A DNA stretch of 25,676 nucleotides from contig JAQGDQ010001782.1 in NCBI GenBank assembly GCA_030141605.1, positions 1-25,676 on the forward strand, written 5' to 3'. Of the stretch, positions 1 through 12,018 are shown in pieces (the first letter of the stretch is position 1; every line of letters starts with the position of its first letter). Under the pieces are notes generated by a model. It saw nothing but the letters and a program-made list of their open reading frames with translations. It had not been told where the DNA came from and did not search any database. The stretch comes from Tubiluchus corallicola. Lineage: Eukaryota; Priapulida; Priapulimorpha; Priapulimorphida; Tubiluchidae. The position numbers and the translations under genes were made by a program.

Positions 1-111
1 ATGGCGATCATGATGATGGTGATGATGATTATGATGATGACAATGATAATAATGATGATGATGATGATTATGATGATGACGATGATGATGGCGACGATGA
101 TGACGATAACA

Positions 112-169
<58 letters not shown>
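1..169 (+). repeat. GAT microsatellite at the left edge
   Basis: Imperfect GAT repeats with a pure (GAT)n run near 112-168. It forms the outer end of the left arm. Confidence 0.93.
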
Positions 170-433
170 TTTAGTTGACTATAACTGTGGCAAAGACAGC
201 ACACATGATGACCGATAGTAACGAAGAAATCATGCACCTGATGCTGCTGATAATGGTCATGATAAAAGTGACGACAACACAGATGATGATGACAATTACA
301 GAGTTGTTTTTTTTGTAAGAGTGAAAAAAACATATCACAAAGCAGAGGAGAGTAGAGGAAAAGGGGGAAGAATTGGAAAAGAATGAGGATAATTCAATCA
401 ACTTCGAATAGGTGCTGATGGTGATCATAATAT

Positions 434-522
434 CACGTGACAGTTGTAGTTAAGACGCGCTGCTGTGGTACACTTAACCTTTGACCTACAGCAACTGCGC
501 ATGCGCACAACGAAACTGTGAA
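434..522 (-). repeat. NRF1/DR1/E-box repeat cassette, copy next to exon 8 (left arm)
   Basis: Mirror of 25155-25243. It contains TGCGCATGCGCA at 496-507, a DR1-type element at 475-487 and CACGTG at 434-439. Confidence 0.8.
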
Positions 523-556
523 GTGGCTGTTATTTACAGCAACGCTTATGACATAC

Positions 557-732
557 CCGCAGAAACGTGGACTTGCAGTTGTGGAACTGGTGCTGCTGGC
601 CAGTGATTGAGAACTTTCTCCATCGCGCTTCTCAGAAAGATGTCCAAAACCCCACGAAGTGCTGTTCTGGTTCGAGTCAGAAGAGAGGGCTACTTCAAAA
701 CAGGGTTCATTGAAGGAGGTGACTTCGTCTAT
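557..732 (-). CDS. Left-arm copy of cadherin exon 8 (Ser-rich tail)
   Basis: Partner of 24945-25120, with an identical encoded peptide and splice sites. As on the right, no terminal exon is found between here and the window edge, only a dispersed repeat and a GAT/CAT microsatellite. Confidence 0.78.
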
Positions 733-1139
733 CTGTTTGTAAAACAATTGTAAACATTACGATTAGCCGAAATTGCAGGTATTTTTAACGACAGTCGCTG
801 TTGATATCGGAAAGCCAAATAATCGTTAATTCGTATAATAACATATTAACATAATTTTCAACAGCAAAAATATACAATGAGTGTGTTGTACTAAAACTGG
901 ACAAGTTTTGAGATAAAAATTCAAATTTCAGATTTACCGCTGTGCTCTCACATGAGCTCTCAAACATGTGTAGCTCGTCGCAAACTAACACATCTGAAAT
1001 GAAAGCTACAGCACCTGTTTTATGTGCAATGAGTTTTCAAAATGCAGGGGTTTTTGATGCATTCTGCTAACAAGCATCGTAACGTAGTTTTGACTATGCC
1101 GACTTATGGGCAGTGTTGGTTTGCAAGTACACGTGTAAG

Positions 1140-1891
1140 AAAACAATAAACAATAAACAATAAACAATAAACAATAAACAATAAACAATAAACAATAAAC
1201 AATAAACAGTAAACAGTAAACAGTAAACAGTAAACAGTAAACAGTAAACAGTAAACAGTAAACAGTAAACAGTAAACAGTAAACAGTAAACAGTAAACAG
1301 TAAACAGTAAGCAGTAAGCAGTAAGCAGTAAACAGTAAACAGTAAACAGTAAACAGTAAACAGTAAACAGTAAACAGTAAACAGTAAACAGTAAACAGTA
1401 AACAGTAAACAGTAAACAATAAACAATAAAAAAAACAAAAAACAAAAAACAAAAACAAAAAACAAAAAACAAAAAGCAAAAAACAATAAACAATAAACAA
1501 TAAACAATAAACAATAAACAATAAACAATAAACAATAAACAATAAACAATAAACAATAAACAATAAACAATAAACAATAAACAATAAACAATAAAAAATA
1601 AACAATAAACAATAAACAATAAACAATAAACAATAAACAGTGAACAGTGAACAGTGAACAGTGAACAGTGAACAGTAAACAGTAAACAATAAACAATAAA
1701 CAGTAAACAGTGAACAGTGAACAGTGAACAGTAAACAGTAAACAGTAAACAATAAACAATAAACAATAAACAATAAACAATAAACAATAAACAAAAAACA
1801 AAAAACAAAAAACAAAAAACAAAAAACAAAAAACAAAAAACAATAAACAATAAACAATAAACAATAAACAATAAACAATAAACAATAAACA
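1140..1891 (+). repeat. Heptanucleotide array (ATAAACA/GTAAACA), left arm
   Basis: About 750 bp of 7-bp units, read on the gene's sense (minus) strand as TGTTTAT, TGTTTAC, TGTTTTT, TGTTCAC and TGCTTAC, arranged in blocks of like variants. It fills much of the intron between exons 7 and 8. TGTTTAC and TGTTTAT match the forkhead-factor core. Confidence 0.95.
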
Positions 1892-1897
1892 ATGTAC

Positions 1898-2305
1898 CTT
1901 TTGCTCAAGCGAAGTTTCCACAGATGGTAATTCGCCGGTATTTGACACTTTACATGATGCTGCAGCTGCAGAAAAACAGTTCTTGTAGTTTGAAGGACCA
2001 TTGTCATGAGCACGATGATTGGCCGACGTCATGAGACGAGGATTATGATTGGTTGACACCATATTATGAAGTCTATGGGCTGGGTCTAAAAGACCTTGGC
2101 CTCTGTGCTTATAATGCGTGTGATTGGCGGAAGTCAAAGGCCCTGGCCCATAACCCATGAAGTCTCTAGGACCTGAACTTATAGACTGACTGTCTGCTAA
2201 TGAGTGAAGAACTTCTCTCGGTTTAAAAGTTTGATTTTGATTTGTAGAGTGAGGAGTTAGATGATGTCTGACGCCATGTTCGTATGGCACAAGTATGTCA
2301 TAGTC
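1898..2305 (-). CDS. Left-arm copy of cadherin exon 7 (His/Asn-rich tail)
   Basis: Partner of 23372-23779, also 136 codons. One missense difference is visible: Pro here (base at 2253 on the plus strand is G) where the right arm has Leu. The splice sites are intact. The heptanucleotide array follows at once on the minus strand. Confidence 0.83.
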
Positions 2306-2428
2306 CTGGAAAAAAACACAAGTTGAATGAAGTTATTGTGACTCGTTGATTACTAGTGAGATTAAAATGTTCTCAACTGACTTACCGTTTTCTACTTTTC
2401 TGTTAAAGTCATTTCTAAGCCTAATTTA

Positions 2429-2946
2429 TCATGATGATGATGGTGGTGATGATGATGATGGTGGTGGTGGTAGTGGTGATGATGGTGATGATTAATGATG
2501 ATGATGATGATAAAGACGATTATGATTGATGATGATGATGACTTTGGTGATGCTGATGGTAGTGATGATGATGATGATGATCACTAAGACCGCGACGATG
2601 ATGATGATGATGATTGATGATAATTGCTGATGATGACGATGGTGATGGCGACGACGACGACGATGACGATAACGACGATGATGACTGATAATGATAATGA
2701 TGATGGTGGTGATGATAATGATGATGATAGTGGTGGTAGTGGTGGTGATGATGATGATGATGATCACGACGACGACTACGACTATAATGATTGATGATGA
2801 TGATGACGATGATGGTGATGACGACGACGATGATGACGATGACGACGATAATTGATGATGACGACGACGACGATAATTGATGATGATGATGGAGATGATG
2901 ATGATGATAACGACGACGACGACGACAACGATGATGATATGATTGA
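2429..2946 (+). repeat. GAT/GAC trinucleotide array, left arm
   Basis: About 510 bp of imperfect GAT, GAC and GGT triplets in the intron between exons 6 and 7. It is slightly longer than its partner: a roughly 15-bp length difference lies near 2880-2940. Confidence 0.93.
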
Positions 2947-3306
2947 TCTTTTATTTTACAACACATGTTTACATAATTTGGTCCACTATTTACAGGCAAA
3001 GATTAAATTATAAGTACGCAAAACATACAGCTGTTGATACAATGTCAAATCTTTGTGTTAGCTATTACGATTCTCCTGAGATTGGCAAGAATTATAATCC
3101 ATTCAGTTCAAATTTTTATTCCAGTAACTAAGACCACATGAAATACAAATGCAGTATTAAAATGAAATAAAATACAATGAAATAAATTTTTGAGGCTAAT
3201 TATGCAATATCGAAAATCGTTAATTAACGCATAACTGATATTTATCATACAGATTATAAACTAAATTTGCATCGTGTGAACACGTATATGTAAGAAGAAA
3301 TCTTAC

Positions 3307-3415
3307 CTGAGCTTGAATAGCTGAAGGTTTATTTTCTAGTCTTGGTTCTATGAGAGCGGGTTCGTATCGAGATGGTATGAAAATGCGTTTTCTCTTCATG
3401 TCTTTCTTCTTGTAA
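3307..3415 (-). CDS. Left-arm copy of cadherin exon 6 (juxtamembrane)
   Basis: Partner of 22279-22387, with the same basic juxtamembrane sequence YKKKDMKRKR, splice sites and phase. It lies between the left copies of the CACTA and CAT arrays. Confidence 0.86.
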
Positions 3416-3549
3416 CTGTGAGAAAAACAGGTAAACTTGTGACGTATTGAGTAAGTGAAAATCGCTTACGTCATCGGTTGGTTTGCCTGTTGGTGTTAAC
3501 ACTAGCGTTATGTGAACTGACCAATGTTAACAAGTTTGCAGAAAACTAG

Positions 3550-4493
3550 TGTGATGTAGTGTAGTGCAGTGCAGTGCAGTGTAGTAGTGTAGTGTAGTGC
3601 AGTGCAGTGTAGTGCAATGTGGTGTGATGTGGTGTAGTGTAGTGTGGTGTGGTGTGGTGTGGTGTCATGTAGTGTGCTGTAATGTAGTGTAGTGTAGTGT
3701 AGTGTAGTGTAGTGTAGTGTAGCGTATTGTAGTGCAGTGTAGTGTAGTGTAGTGTAGTGTAGTGTAGTGTAGTGTAGTGTAGTGTAGTGTAGTGTAGTGT
3801 AGTGTAGTGTAGTGTAGTGTAGTGTAGTGTAGCGTAGTGTAGCGTAGTGTAGTGTAGTGTAGTGTAGTGTAGTGTAGTGTAGCATAGCGTAGTAGGTAGT
3901 AGGCAGGCATGAGGAGTGAGTGCAGTGAGTGCAGTGCAGTGTAGTGTAGTGTAGTGTAGTGTAGTGTAGTGTAGGTAGTGTAGTGTAGTGTAGTGTAGTG
4001 TAGTGTAGTGTAGTGTAGTGTAGTGTAGTGTAGTGTAGTGTAGTGTAGTGTAGCGTAGCACAATGTAGCGTAGCATAGCGTAGTGTAGTGTAGTATAGTG
4101 TAGTGTAACATAGCATAGCATAGCGTAGCATAGCGCAGCGCAATGTAGCATAGTGTAGTGTAGCGTAGTGTAGTGTAGTGTAGTGTAGTGTAGTGTAGTG
4201 TAGTGTAGTGTAGTGTAGTGTAGTGTAGTGTAGTGTAGTGTAGTGTAGTGTAGTGTAGTGTAGTGTAGTGTAGTGTAATGTAATGTGGTACGATGTGGTG
4301 TGATGTGGTGTGGTGTGATGTGATGTGGCGCGATGTGGTGTAGTGTAGTGTGATGTGGTGTGATGTGGTGTGGTGTGGTGTGGTGTAATGTAGTGTAGTG
4401 TGGTGCGATGTGGTGTGGTGTGGTGTGGTGTGGTGTGGTGTGGTGTGGTGTAATGTAGTGTAGTGTAGTGTGATGTGGTGTGGTGTGGTGTAG
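3550..4493 (+). repeat. Pentanucleotide array (TAGTG/TGGTG), left arm
   Basis: About 945 bp of 5-bp units TAGTG with TGGTG, TGATG and AGCG-type variants, in the intron between exons 5 and 6. The reverse strand gives His-Tyr-Thr-Thr-Leu repeats in all frames. This is not coding. Confidence 0.95.
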
Positions 4494-4824
4494 TTACAAT
4501 CATTTTACATATTAGTCACAAACAATCATTTCACATATTAGTTAAAAATGATCATTTTACATATTAGTTAAAACAATCATTAAACAAACAACGAAAAATC
4601 ATTATATTAGTTAAAAAAAATTCTTCTTTCCAACGCTAGGTGGCAGGTTGCGGTGGAAAATGCTATTAGATAAATATCATAATAAAAGAGACAATGCAGT
4701 AAAACATATTTTTCAGAGAAAAAACATTCGATGCTCTAAATTCGTCACGTGACTCTTTTCTCAACTACGGTAACGCACATGTGACAAAAAAGTATTAAAT
4801 GCGCAAATAAAGGAATCAACCGAC

Positions 4825-5058
4825 CTTGACCATAAGCAACAGATGGCGATGATGGCGATGACGCAGATGAGAACAATTAGTGCTGCTAGAGCGATGACAC
4901 CAATCTGCCAGTCTGTCACGCCACCTAGCGGCTGTTTGACGGGCTCCACTCTGCCATCAGTCTTGTCTGGTACCCGGATGGAGGACACGCTTAGCGGATC
5001 GTGCTGTACTAAGAAGCTTTCCCTGATTTCCTCTTGTGATTTCACAGTAAACAGTGAC
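4825..5058 (-). CDS. Left-arm copy of cadherin exon 5 (transmembrane helix)
   Basis: Partner of 20631-20864. The encoded segment is identical, including the membrane helix and the weak gtcggt donor. Differences between the arms begin only in the following intron (for example Phe versus Val and Tyr versus Asp in the non-coding read-through). Confidence 0.85.
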
Positions 5059-5390
5059 CTAAGTGTAACGTAAGTACGTTACTTTCTCAGTTTCTCAAAA
5101 AACGGTTTGTTCTTTCACAGTTCCAGTGATTGATGATGGTCGTGAGGAGGTCAAAGGTTAACTGTACCAGACAACGCATTTGTGTACCCTTGACAACGCC
5201 TCGCAGCATATGCTATTGTAATAGTAACAGTTTTAACAGCTAGATAGAATCTTACCTAGTTCATTTTTTCTTGTTCCCAAGTAAGATCCTGCTAGTAAAT
5301 CATTATACGCAGTCTAATGCATCATAAAGTCCATGTAAAATAACTGAAGTTAGTGAACTGATGTAGCAAACGGCTTTGCTTTGCACACAG

Positions 5391-5479
5391 CACGTGACGG
5401 ATGTAGCTAAGATGCGTTGCTGCGGTACAGTTAACCTTTGACCTACAGCAACTGCGCATGCGCACAACGAAACTGTGAA
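5391..5479 (-). repeat. NRF1/DR1/E-box repeat cassette, second copy (left arm)
   Basis: Mirror of 20209-20297, with TGCGCATGCGCA at 5453-5464 and CACGTG at 5391-5396. Confidence 0.8.
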
Positions 5480-6801
5480 AAGGCTCCTTTGCAAGATCAA
5501 TATAATTTAACATTAACAAAATTTGAGCAGAGCCCAAGACAATAACAACAATAACAACAACAACGGTAAAAATAAACATCAAGGACATAATATAGAAATC
5601 TTAATACTAGCCAGACACCGCAGAATTGTAACAAAAGATTAGAACAGCAGGAAATGCGCCATCTGTTGGTGTTACAACTAACTAAATGTAATAACAAGAA
5701 GAAGACAAAAAAACTTAGGTAACAGAGAATAAAGAAGACGAAGACATTGCAGTTAGTAAATAAAAAACTGAGAAAATTAAATTTAAAGGAAAAGATAAGC
5801 GAATTTTAAAGCATCTACTAAAAAACCTTCCATACAAAGTTACGTTACTTCGCATTACGCTTAACTTTTTGAAAGACTTATGTAACTAGAAAAGAAAATT
5901 ATTAATTATTTAAAATATTTTCACTAATTGATAAAATGTCGCTAGCTCATCCCTCCAGGGTGCACCACTCACTAACCAAAAAACGTATTTTTAATCTTAT
6001 TGACAAGATACAGGAAAATTAAAATTTCACTTAGTTTGTGACATGTGTGCTACGAATGCTCTGGTTATTTTTTTCAAACTTTACTCAATGTTATCTAAAC
6101 TTGTTTTAAATGACTTACGTTCAAGATGACTGGGCGTAACGGTCATCGCAGAAGTTTAAATTTGCATGTTTTACACAGCGTTACTGCCGGCGCAAGTTTT
6201 ATAAACAATAAGGCAGTACGCAGGTGATAAGTTCAAGCAATTTAAGATTATGTTTGCGCGGTTTGCTAAAACGTCACTGTATCACTTACCCAATGTGCAC
6301 CACTGATTCTCCAAAAACACATATTTGATTTTACTGACAAAATAAAGTAATTCAAACTCTTGGTTAGTTTGTGAAGTGTGTGCTAAAAATGCTCTGATCA
6401 TTTTTCAAACTTCACTCAATGTTGTGTAAGCAATTTCAAATGAGCTATCGTCATAGTCGGTGTCATAACGGTCATAACGGGCATGTTTTGTACAGCATTA
6501 GTGCCGACGCAAGCCCTGTATGCAAAAAGGCAGTGTGTATAAAAGTGGTATAAAGGTTCAAGGTGAATTTTTTAAGATTTATCAGTTTTTGTTTCAATTA
6601 CTAACCATTAGTATGGCTGCGCCTCGCGAGAGTTTAAATTCACAAGTTTTATACAACGTTACTTCCAACGCAAACCTTCCATGCAATAAGACATCATGTA
6701 AGTGATACAAAATTTAAAAAAGATTTTTCAGCTTTATTTACGAAGGTGTTTTCTTGTGCTTTGTTGTTGGCTGCTGGTGCAGCTCCTCCGCCTAGTGTCG
6801 A

Positions 6802-6918
6802 GATACAATGTGGGCCTGGTATTCCTAGGCGGTCACCCATCCAAGTACTAACCAGGCTCTACGTCACTTAACGGTGACCAGACTAGAACCGGTGTTATCA
6901 ACGTGATATGGTCGTCTT
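6802..6918 (-). pseudogene. 5S rRNA-derived sequence, left arm
   Basis: Mirror copy of 18779-18895, with no difference seen by eye. Same position relative to the exon 4 copy. Confidence 0.85.
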
Positions 6919-6959
6919 ACGTTGTAACTGATGGATAAATAATATAAATGATTACATAC

Positions 6960-7130
6960 TCTAATAGATGTGGGTCGGTATTTTTCACAAGGCTTCCTGA
7001 TTTCGGATCCGTGAAATGAAGCCAAACATCAGATGATTTTACATCATGTACAAGCACACCGTCTTCATAATCCTCTCTGTGAACGATTTTATCAACGCCA
7101 GTCAGATATCCGGTACGCTCGTCCAAATAT
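6960..7130 (-). CDS. Left-arm copy of cadherin exon 4 (membrane-adjacent domain)
   Basis: Partner of 18567-18737. The translation is identical to the right arm and the splice sites are intact. The 5S pseudogene again follows 42 bases downstream on this strand (6802-6918). Confidence 0.8.
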
Positions 7131-8400
7131 CTGAAAGAAATGTTTATTTTGGTCAGAACATTCAGGAGATTTGGGTCCAAATGTACATCACAGCTCTCAC
7201 ATTTAGACTTTGAAATTTTGAAATTTGAATTTTTATCTTGAAACTTGCCTAGTTTTAGTTAGAACATACTGAATATCTTACAGTAGCACTGTACTTCAAT
7301 TTTCCCTTTTGGAAATACATGTAACATGTAGACGAGCATTTGCCGTACCTCTCTGTTCAGATGTGTTCGTTTGTGACGAACTACACACGTCTGACAGCTC
7401 GGGCGTGAATTTGAAATTTGAATTTTTGTCTTAAAACTTGCCTAGTTTTAGTACAACACACTGAATCTCCCTACAGTAGCACTGTACTTAAATTTTCGCT
7501 TTCGCAAACACGTGCAACGCGCTCGTGGAATATTTTTCCTGTTGAGAATTATGTTAGTTTGTGATGTCAGCCACAGTTGGGCTCCCCCGCTGCTAATTAA
7601 GACTTCAATCTATTATTTAATTATCAGAAAACCTTTACCACTATCGTTGGTGTTAAAATGTTTACTTTTCCGTTCTTCAAAATGCATTAAATTTTTAAAG
7701 GAAAACATGAAGATTTCTCATCTACTATGGTAAATGATTTCTCATATTGCCGTATGGTAAAAGATATGCATTTTAACACCGAAAATGGGGCCAAAACTTT
7801 TTACACAAACGAAAATTTTCTTTCTAAAGTTCTTTCCTGTACATTAGACATAAGCAGTTATGCTTGCGATGAACAAATACGGACTGTAAATTTCATTAAA
7901 GAAGTTATACGGGCTCCACAATGTAATTGTTTTGATTTTTTTGACAGAAATAAGTTGTACGCCATACTAACATAGACTCTCGCTTAATTGTATATATTCA
8001 CATTGCTTAGTAATCTTAATTAATGTTATATTTATCTGTTTGTTTATTTGATGTGATTGTACCATGAGTATGAATAAAAATAATATATGCATATATATAT
8101 ATATATATTGTCACACAGGACAGGCAACTAAACCCTTGTTTGACCCCACATACAACCTTAAAGGAAGACAGGATGATTTTTCATATACTACCCCATTTTC
8201 AAGTTCAATAAAAAGTATACATTTTAGTACAATTAATACTGCAAAGGCGTTTCTGATAATTAAATAATGGATTAAAATCTTAATTAGCGGCGGGATAGCC
8301 CAACTATTGATGACGTCACAACTGAACATAAACATTCCACGTGTTTGCTAAAGTAAAAATTGAAGTACAACATTAAGCGCGTGATAAATATAAAAGTCGA

Positions 8401-8623
8401 CGAACTTTAAGTGCAAAAAAATTAAATTTTAAATGTACCGCTGTGTCTCACGTATGAGCTGTGGAACGTGTGCACTACTTCACAACTGAACCGCACCTAA
8501 ACTGTTAGCAGCCGAACTTTAAGTGTAAAAAAATAAATTTTAAATGTACCGCTGTGTCTCACGTATGAGCTGTGGAACGTGTGCACTACTTCACAACTGA
8601 ACCGCACCTAAACTGTTAGCAGC
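8401..8623 (-). repeat. 111-bp tandem duplication (left arm)
   Basis: Mirror of 17084-17306, present as two copies as well, so the duplication predates the split of the arms. Confidence 0.88.
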
Positions 8624-8813
8624 AGCGCACGTTTTTTGTGCGATGCGTTTCTGCCACACAGGGAGTTAATGCTGATCTAAGAAGCCAAAGCAAAATACAC
8701 ATAACTGCCAAGAATTAAATTTCTGCGATAATAATTCTTTCAAGAAAGTTATTCTCCAGAAAAAATAACATTTCGATATTTCATAGGAATGAATGTTTTG
8801 AGGTATGGTTTAA

Positions 8814-9271
8814 CCCTTTCATACCCGTTGTATCCCGTGGGATACGAAAATATTTTCTGCCTTTAAAATTAATAAAATTTTAAAACTGACAGTTATTTAA
8901 TCTGTTAATAGTTATTTTGATTTAAGCCAATAACAATGGACTAAAAATGGTGATAAAATGGCAAACTAGAAAATCTACATACCATAAAAAACTGTGCAAG
9001 GTACAGTACTTTAGAGACGACTTCGTACAGATCAGCATAGCGTGCATACTAAATGTCTTAAATACTTTAAAAAATTATCAGCAGTTGCAAAATGAAGCAC
9101 ATTTTGTGCTACCATTGAATCCCAATGTATCCCGTGGGATACAGGCTATATTTAGCACACAGGCACAGGTAGAAAAATAATAATTATGTGTAAACAAGAT
9201 GGACATACTGAACAAAAGTACCAAATCAAAAAAAATTTTCTTATTAAAAAAATAATTTGGGACTGAAAGGG
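8814..9271 (+). mobile_element. TTAA-flanked piggyBac-like MITE, copy 1 (left arm)
   Basis: This 458-bp element is flanked by TTAA at 8810-8813 and 9272-9275. Its ends are CCCTTTCATACCC and GGGACTGAAAGGG, short terminal inverted repeats beginning CCC. TTAA target duplications with CCY ends are typical of piggyBac elements. A 16-bp near-palindrome, GTATCCCGTGGGATAC, occurs near each end (8830-8845 and 9127-9142), possibly a transposase site. There is no transposase frame; the 77-codon open frame inside is not supported as a gene. It lies in the intron between exons 3 and 4. Confidence 0.82.
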
Positions 9272-9373
9272 TTAAGATGGCGTCTTAATTGCCCTTAACT
9301 ACGTTTCAAAGCCATGATTTAAAATATAACCTACGATATTAGATGGTCAATTTAAACTGATTTGTTTACTTAC

Positions 9374-9696
9374 TTGGTGACCGTGTGGCGCTTTTGGAGC
9401 ACCATAGCAGGCTCCATGTCGTCAACGACTAGCACGATTTTGTGACAATCCTTCAACACGTTCACGAGTATCTCTGCTTCGGCTCGTAAAGCATCGTTCA
9501 CACCATTAGCATTATCGGTAGCAATGGCCGTCAATCGAAACGTCTCCACGTCATGTAATGGCGGCGAGTTGAACAAATTCAACTGTATTTTATTTCTCAG
9601 GATTCCAGTGGATGGTTCCAGAAGAAAAAGATCAGGTGAATATTTATCCAGGATGTACTGTATGACGTCATTCTCCATTTTGTCTGGATCTATTGC
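9374..9696 (-). CDS. Left-arm copy of cadherin exon 3 (last EC repeat)
   Basis: Partner of 16011-16333. The encoded protein is identical, from AIDPDKMEND to HTVT, with the same donor and acceptor. A CAGG-type acceptor lies on the minus strand just above 9696. No disabling change is seen. Confidence 0.88.
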
Positions 9697-10018
9697 CTGC
9701 ATAGATTTATTAATTATTAACTGACAGCCAGAAGAAAAAAACCCAGCTGGAACTGCCCAAGTCACGTGCACCCAATGAACTTACCTGATTGGCTAGTAAA
9801 ACACGCTAGCAATCAACACTACCATATATGGGAAGCCCAGCAGATACAGGTGACCAACGCCACAACCTGGATTAAACCTGACTCAGTTCAATAATAAATA
9901 ATTTTAAATGTAGATGGCAGCACATGTTAACTTACTATGTAATACTTTAAGTTAAATTTACACAATTCTGCTTTTTTGCGAAAGTATTTTGAAATGCTTG
10001 ACAATTTTTTGTACCAAC

Positions 10019-10173
10019 CTGTACAACAAGAATTTCTGAGAAAGGAGGACTGTCCATTTCTATCACACCGTAGTACATTTCCCCAGCGATATTCATATTT
10101 GGATAAATGAACGATGGTTTATTATCATTAACATCATCGACAGCAACAATGACGGTGGCAGCAGCTACAGAAT
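10019..10173 (-). CDS. Left-arm copy of cadherin exon 2 (EC linker)
   Basis: This is the reverse-complement partner of 15520-15674, with the same splice sites and the DVNDNKPSF linker. On this strand the required upstream exon (partner of 13802-13927) is missing: homology to the right arm ends at 11558, and the reverse complement of the spacer shows no cadherin exon. This copy therefore begins without its upstream partner and is 5'-truncated as assembled. Confidence 0.87.
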
Positions 10174-10400
10174 CTGCAAACGCAGAAAGTTGTCCCTTTA
10201 TTTAGTTTAACACGTCTAATTTATTAATTAATCAAAGTTCTATAATTGTAACTAAGTAAAATTTTAATTTACTGTGTCTTGTCAATAAGATTAAAAATAC
10301 GTTTTTGGTTGGTGAGTGGTGCCCCCTGGAGGGACTTAAAGGACAAGAAAAGGGGTACCTGAAGTTGGGTTCAGAAAAATCACCTTAAAAATTATTTTAA

Positions 10401-10854
10401 CCCTTTCGTACCCGTTGTATCCCGTGGGATACGAGAATATTTTCTGCCTTTAAAATTAATAAAATTTTAAAACTGACATTTATTTGATCTGTTAATAGTT
10501 ATTTTGATTTAAGCCAATAACAATAGACTAAAAATTGTGATAAAATGGCAAACTAGAAAATCTACATAGCATAAAAAACTGCGCAAGGTACAGTACTTTA
10601 GAGACGACTTTGTACAGATCAGCATAGCATGCATACTAAATGTCTTAAATACTTTAAAAAATTATCAGCAGTTGCAAAATGAAGCACATTTTATGCTTCC
10701 ATTGAATCCCAATGTATCCCGTGGGATACAGGCTATATTTAGCACGCGGGCACAGGTAGAAAAAATTTATTATGTGTAAACAAGATGGACATACTGAACA
10801 AAAGTGCCAAGCCAAAATTTTTTTCTTATTAAAAAATAATTTGGGACTGAAAGG
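10401..10854 (+). mobile_element. piggyBac-like MITE, copy 2 (left arm)
   Basis: A second, independent insertion of the same family in the same orientation as copy 1. TTAA precedes it (10397-10400). The other end is degraded: gactgaaagg followed by TTTAG in place of GGG-TTAA. It carries the same two GTATCCCGTGGGATAC palindromes. It lies in the intron upstream of exon 2. Confidence 0.8.
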
Positions 10855-12018
10855 TTTAGTAGCAATCATATAGCAATTTACAGCAATTTTATGCGTATAT
10901 CGTACTCGCGTTGAAAGAAATTTTTGTTTGTTTACATTTTAAATCTCCCGCAATACTGTTCCGACCACGCCATTACATGACGTCATATACGCACACCGTA
11001 AATCAGGTGAAGAAAGGGCAATGTTAAATTATGTCCCCAAGAAAATTTCCATGCAATGTTATATTACATAGCATTTCGCTTACCTGCTGGAAAGATTTAT
11101 GTTTCTGTAAAAGAAAATTATTAATTATTTAAAATATTTTCATTAATTGGTAAAATGTCGCTGACTCACCCTCCAGGGGACACCACGCACTAACCAAAAA
11201 ACGTCTTTTTAGTCTTATTGACTTTTATTGACTTATTAAAATTTTACTTAGTTTGTGACATATGTGCTATTATTTTTTCAAACTTTACTCAATGTGATCT
11301 AAACAACTGCTTAAGCCTATTGCTTGTCCTCTAATCTTACTACCAAGTGTGAAAGACTACTACATTCACAGAGAAGCCAAGTGACCCAGTTACATACAAA
11401 CATATAGCAGTAGCAAGTACATACATATATTGAAAACTTCAAAGTGTACTAACAGATGTCAGCACTGACTCAGTGGTAATGAAAAACTACAAACCAGAAT
11501 TAATAATGAACTGCAAATTATTAGGTGCAGATTTAGAACTTTAGTTATAGAATGAAAATTACCTGCTCAATATTTTCAGGAAATTTAGGTAATAAACCGT
11601 ATTTACTTAGAGAAAAACACCATACGTACAAATATATATATATTCGATATATATGTACGAAATTCTTTGATAAACCACAACGTCGGTAGAAAAGAATAAA
11701 TTGGTTCCCACTTCCCAATGAACAGTGAATCACTAATTACTTTTTTAAGTAATGCATTAGCACTGCATTAATGAATTAGTTTCTCTCAAGAAACATTGTT
11801 TATTTTAAGAATGTATTGTTTTCTCTAACAGTTCCAATGGTATGTAAAGAATATTAGTGAACTATTAGTAGGGCTATAAAGTTATTATTTTTACAGTCTT
11901 AAGAGCAATTATTGAATTAAGATCAAAGAAGATTAAATTTTACTTCCTTAAGCTTTACTACTTATCCACATTTGAGATACCAATGTCACATTTGACTTGA
12001 CATGTGTCTACATTTCAC

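Larger units (their letters stand above)
1..11558. repeat. Left arm of the large inverted repeat
   Basis: This arm is the reverse complement of 14124-25676. Paired positions add up to 25677 at the outer ends, 25689 to 25697 at positions 4800-7700, 25707 near 8100-9700, and 25682 at the inner breakpoint. The drift shows small indels, mostly in microsatellites, plus one of about 13 bp near 9840-9880 and one of 9 bp near 5540. Homology stops sharply after 11558, inside an intron of the cadherin gene. The arm contains seven cadherin exons on the minus strand. Confidence 0.97.

Noticed and set aside
7727-7975. 82-residue frame in the left intron between exons 3 and 4
   Set aside because: Broken in the right arm by substitutions (for example the region 17720-17950), with no splice context and repeat-like surroundings.
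11559-12018. Possible upstream exon of the left gene copy on the minus strand
   Set aside because: I found no cadherin motif with matching phase and splice sites in the reverse complement.
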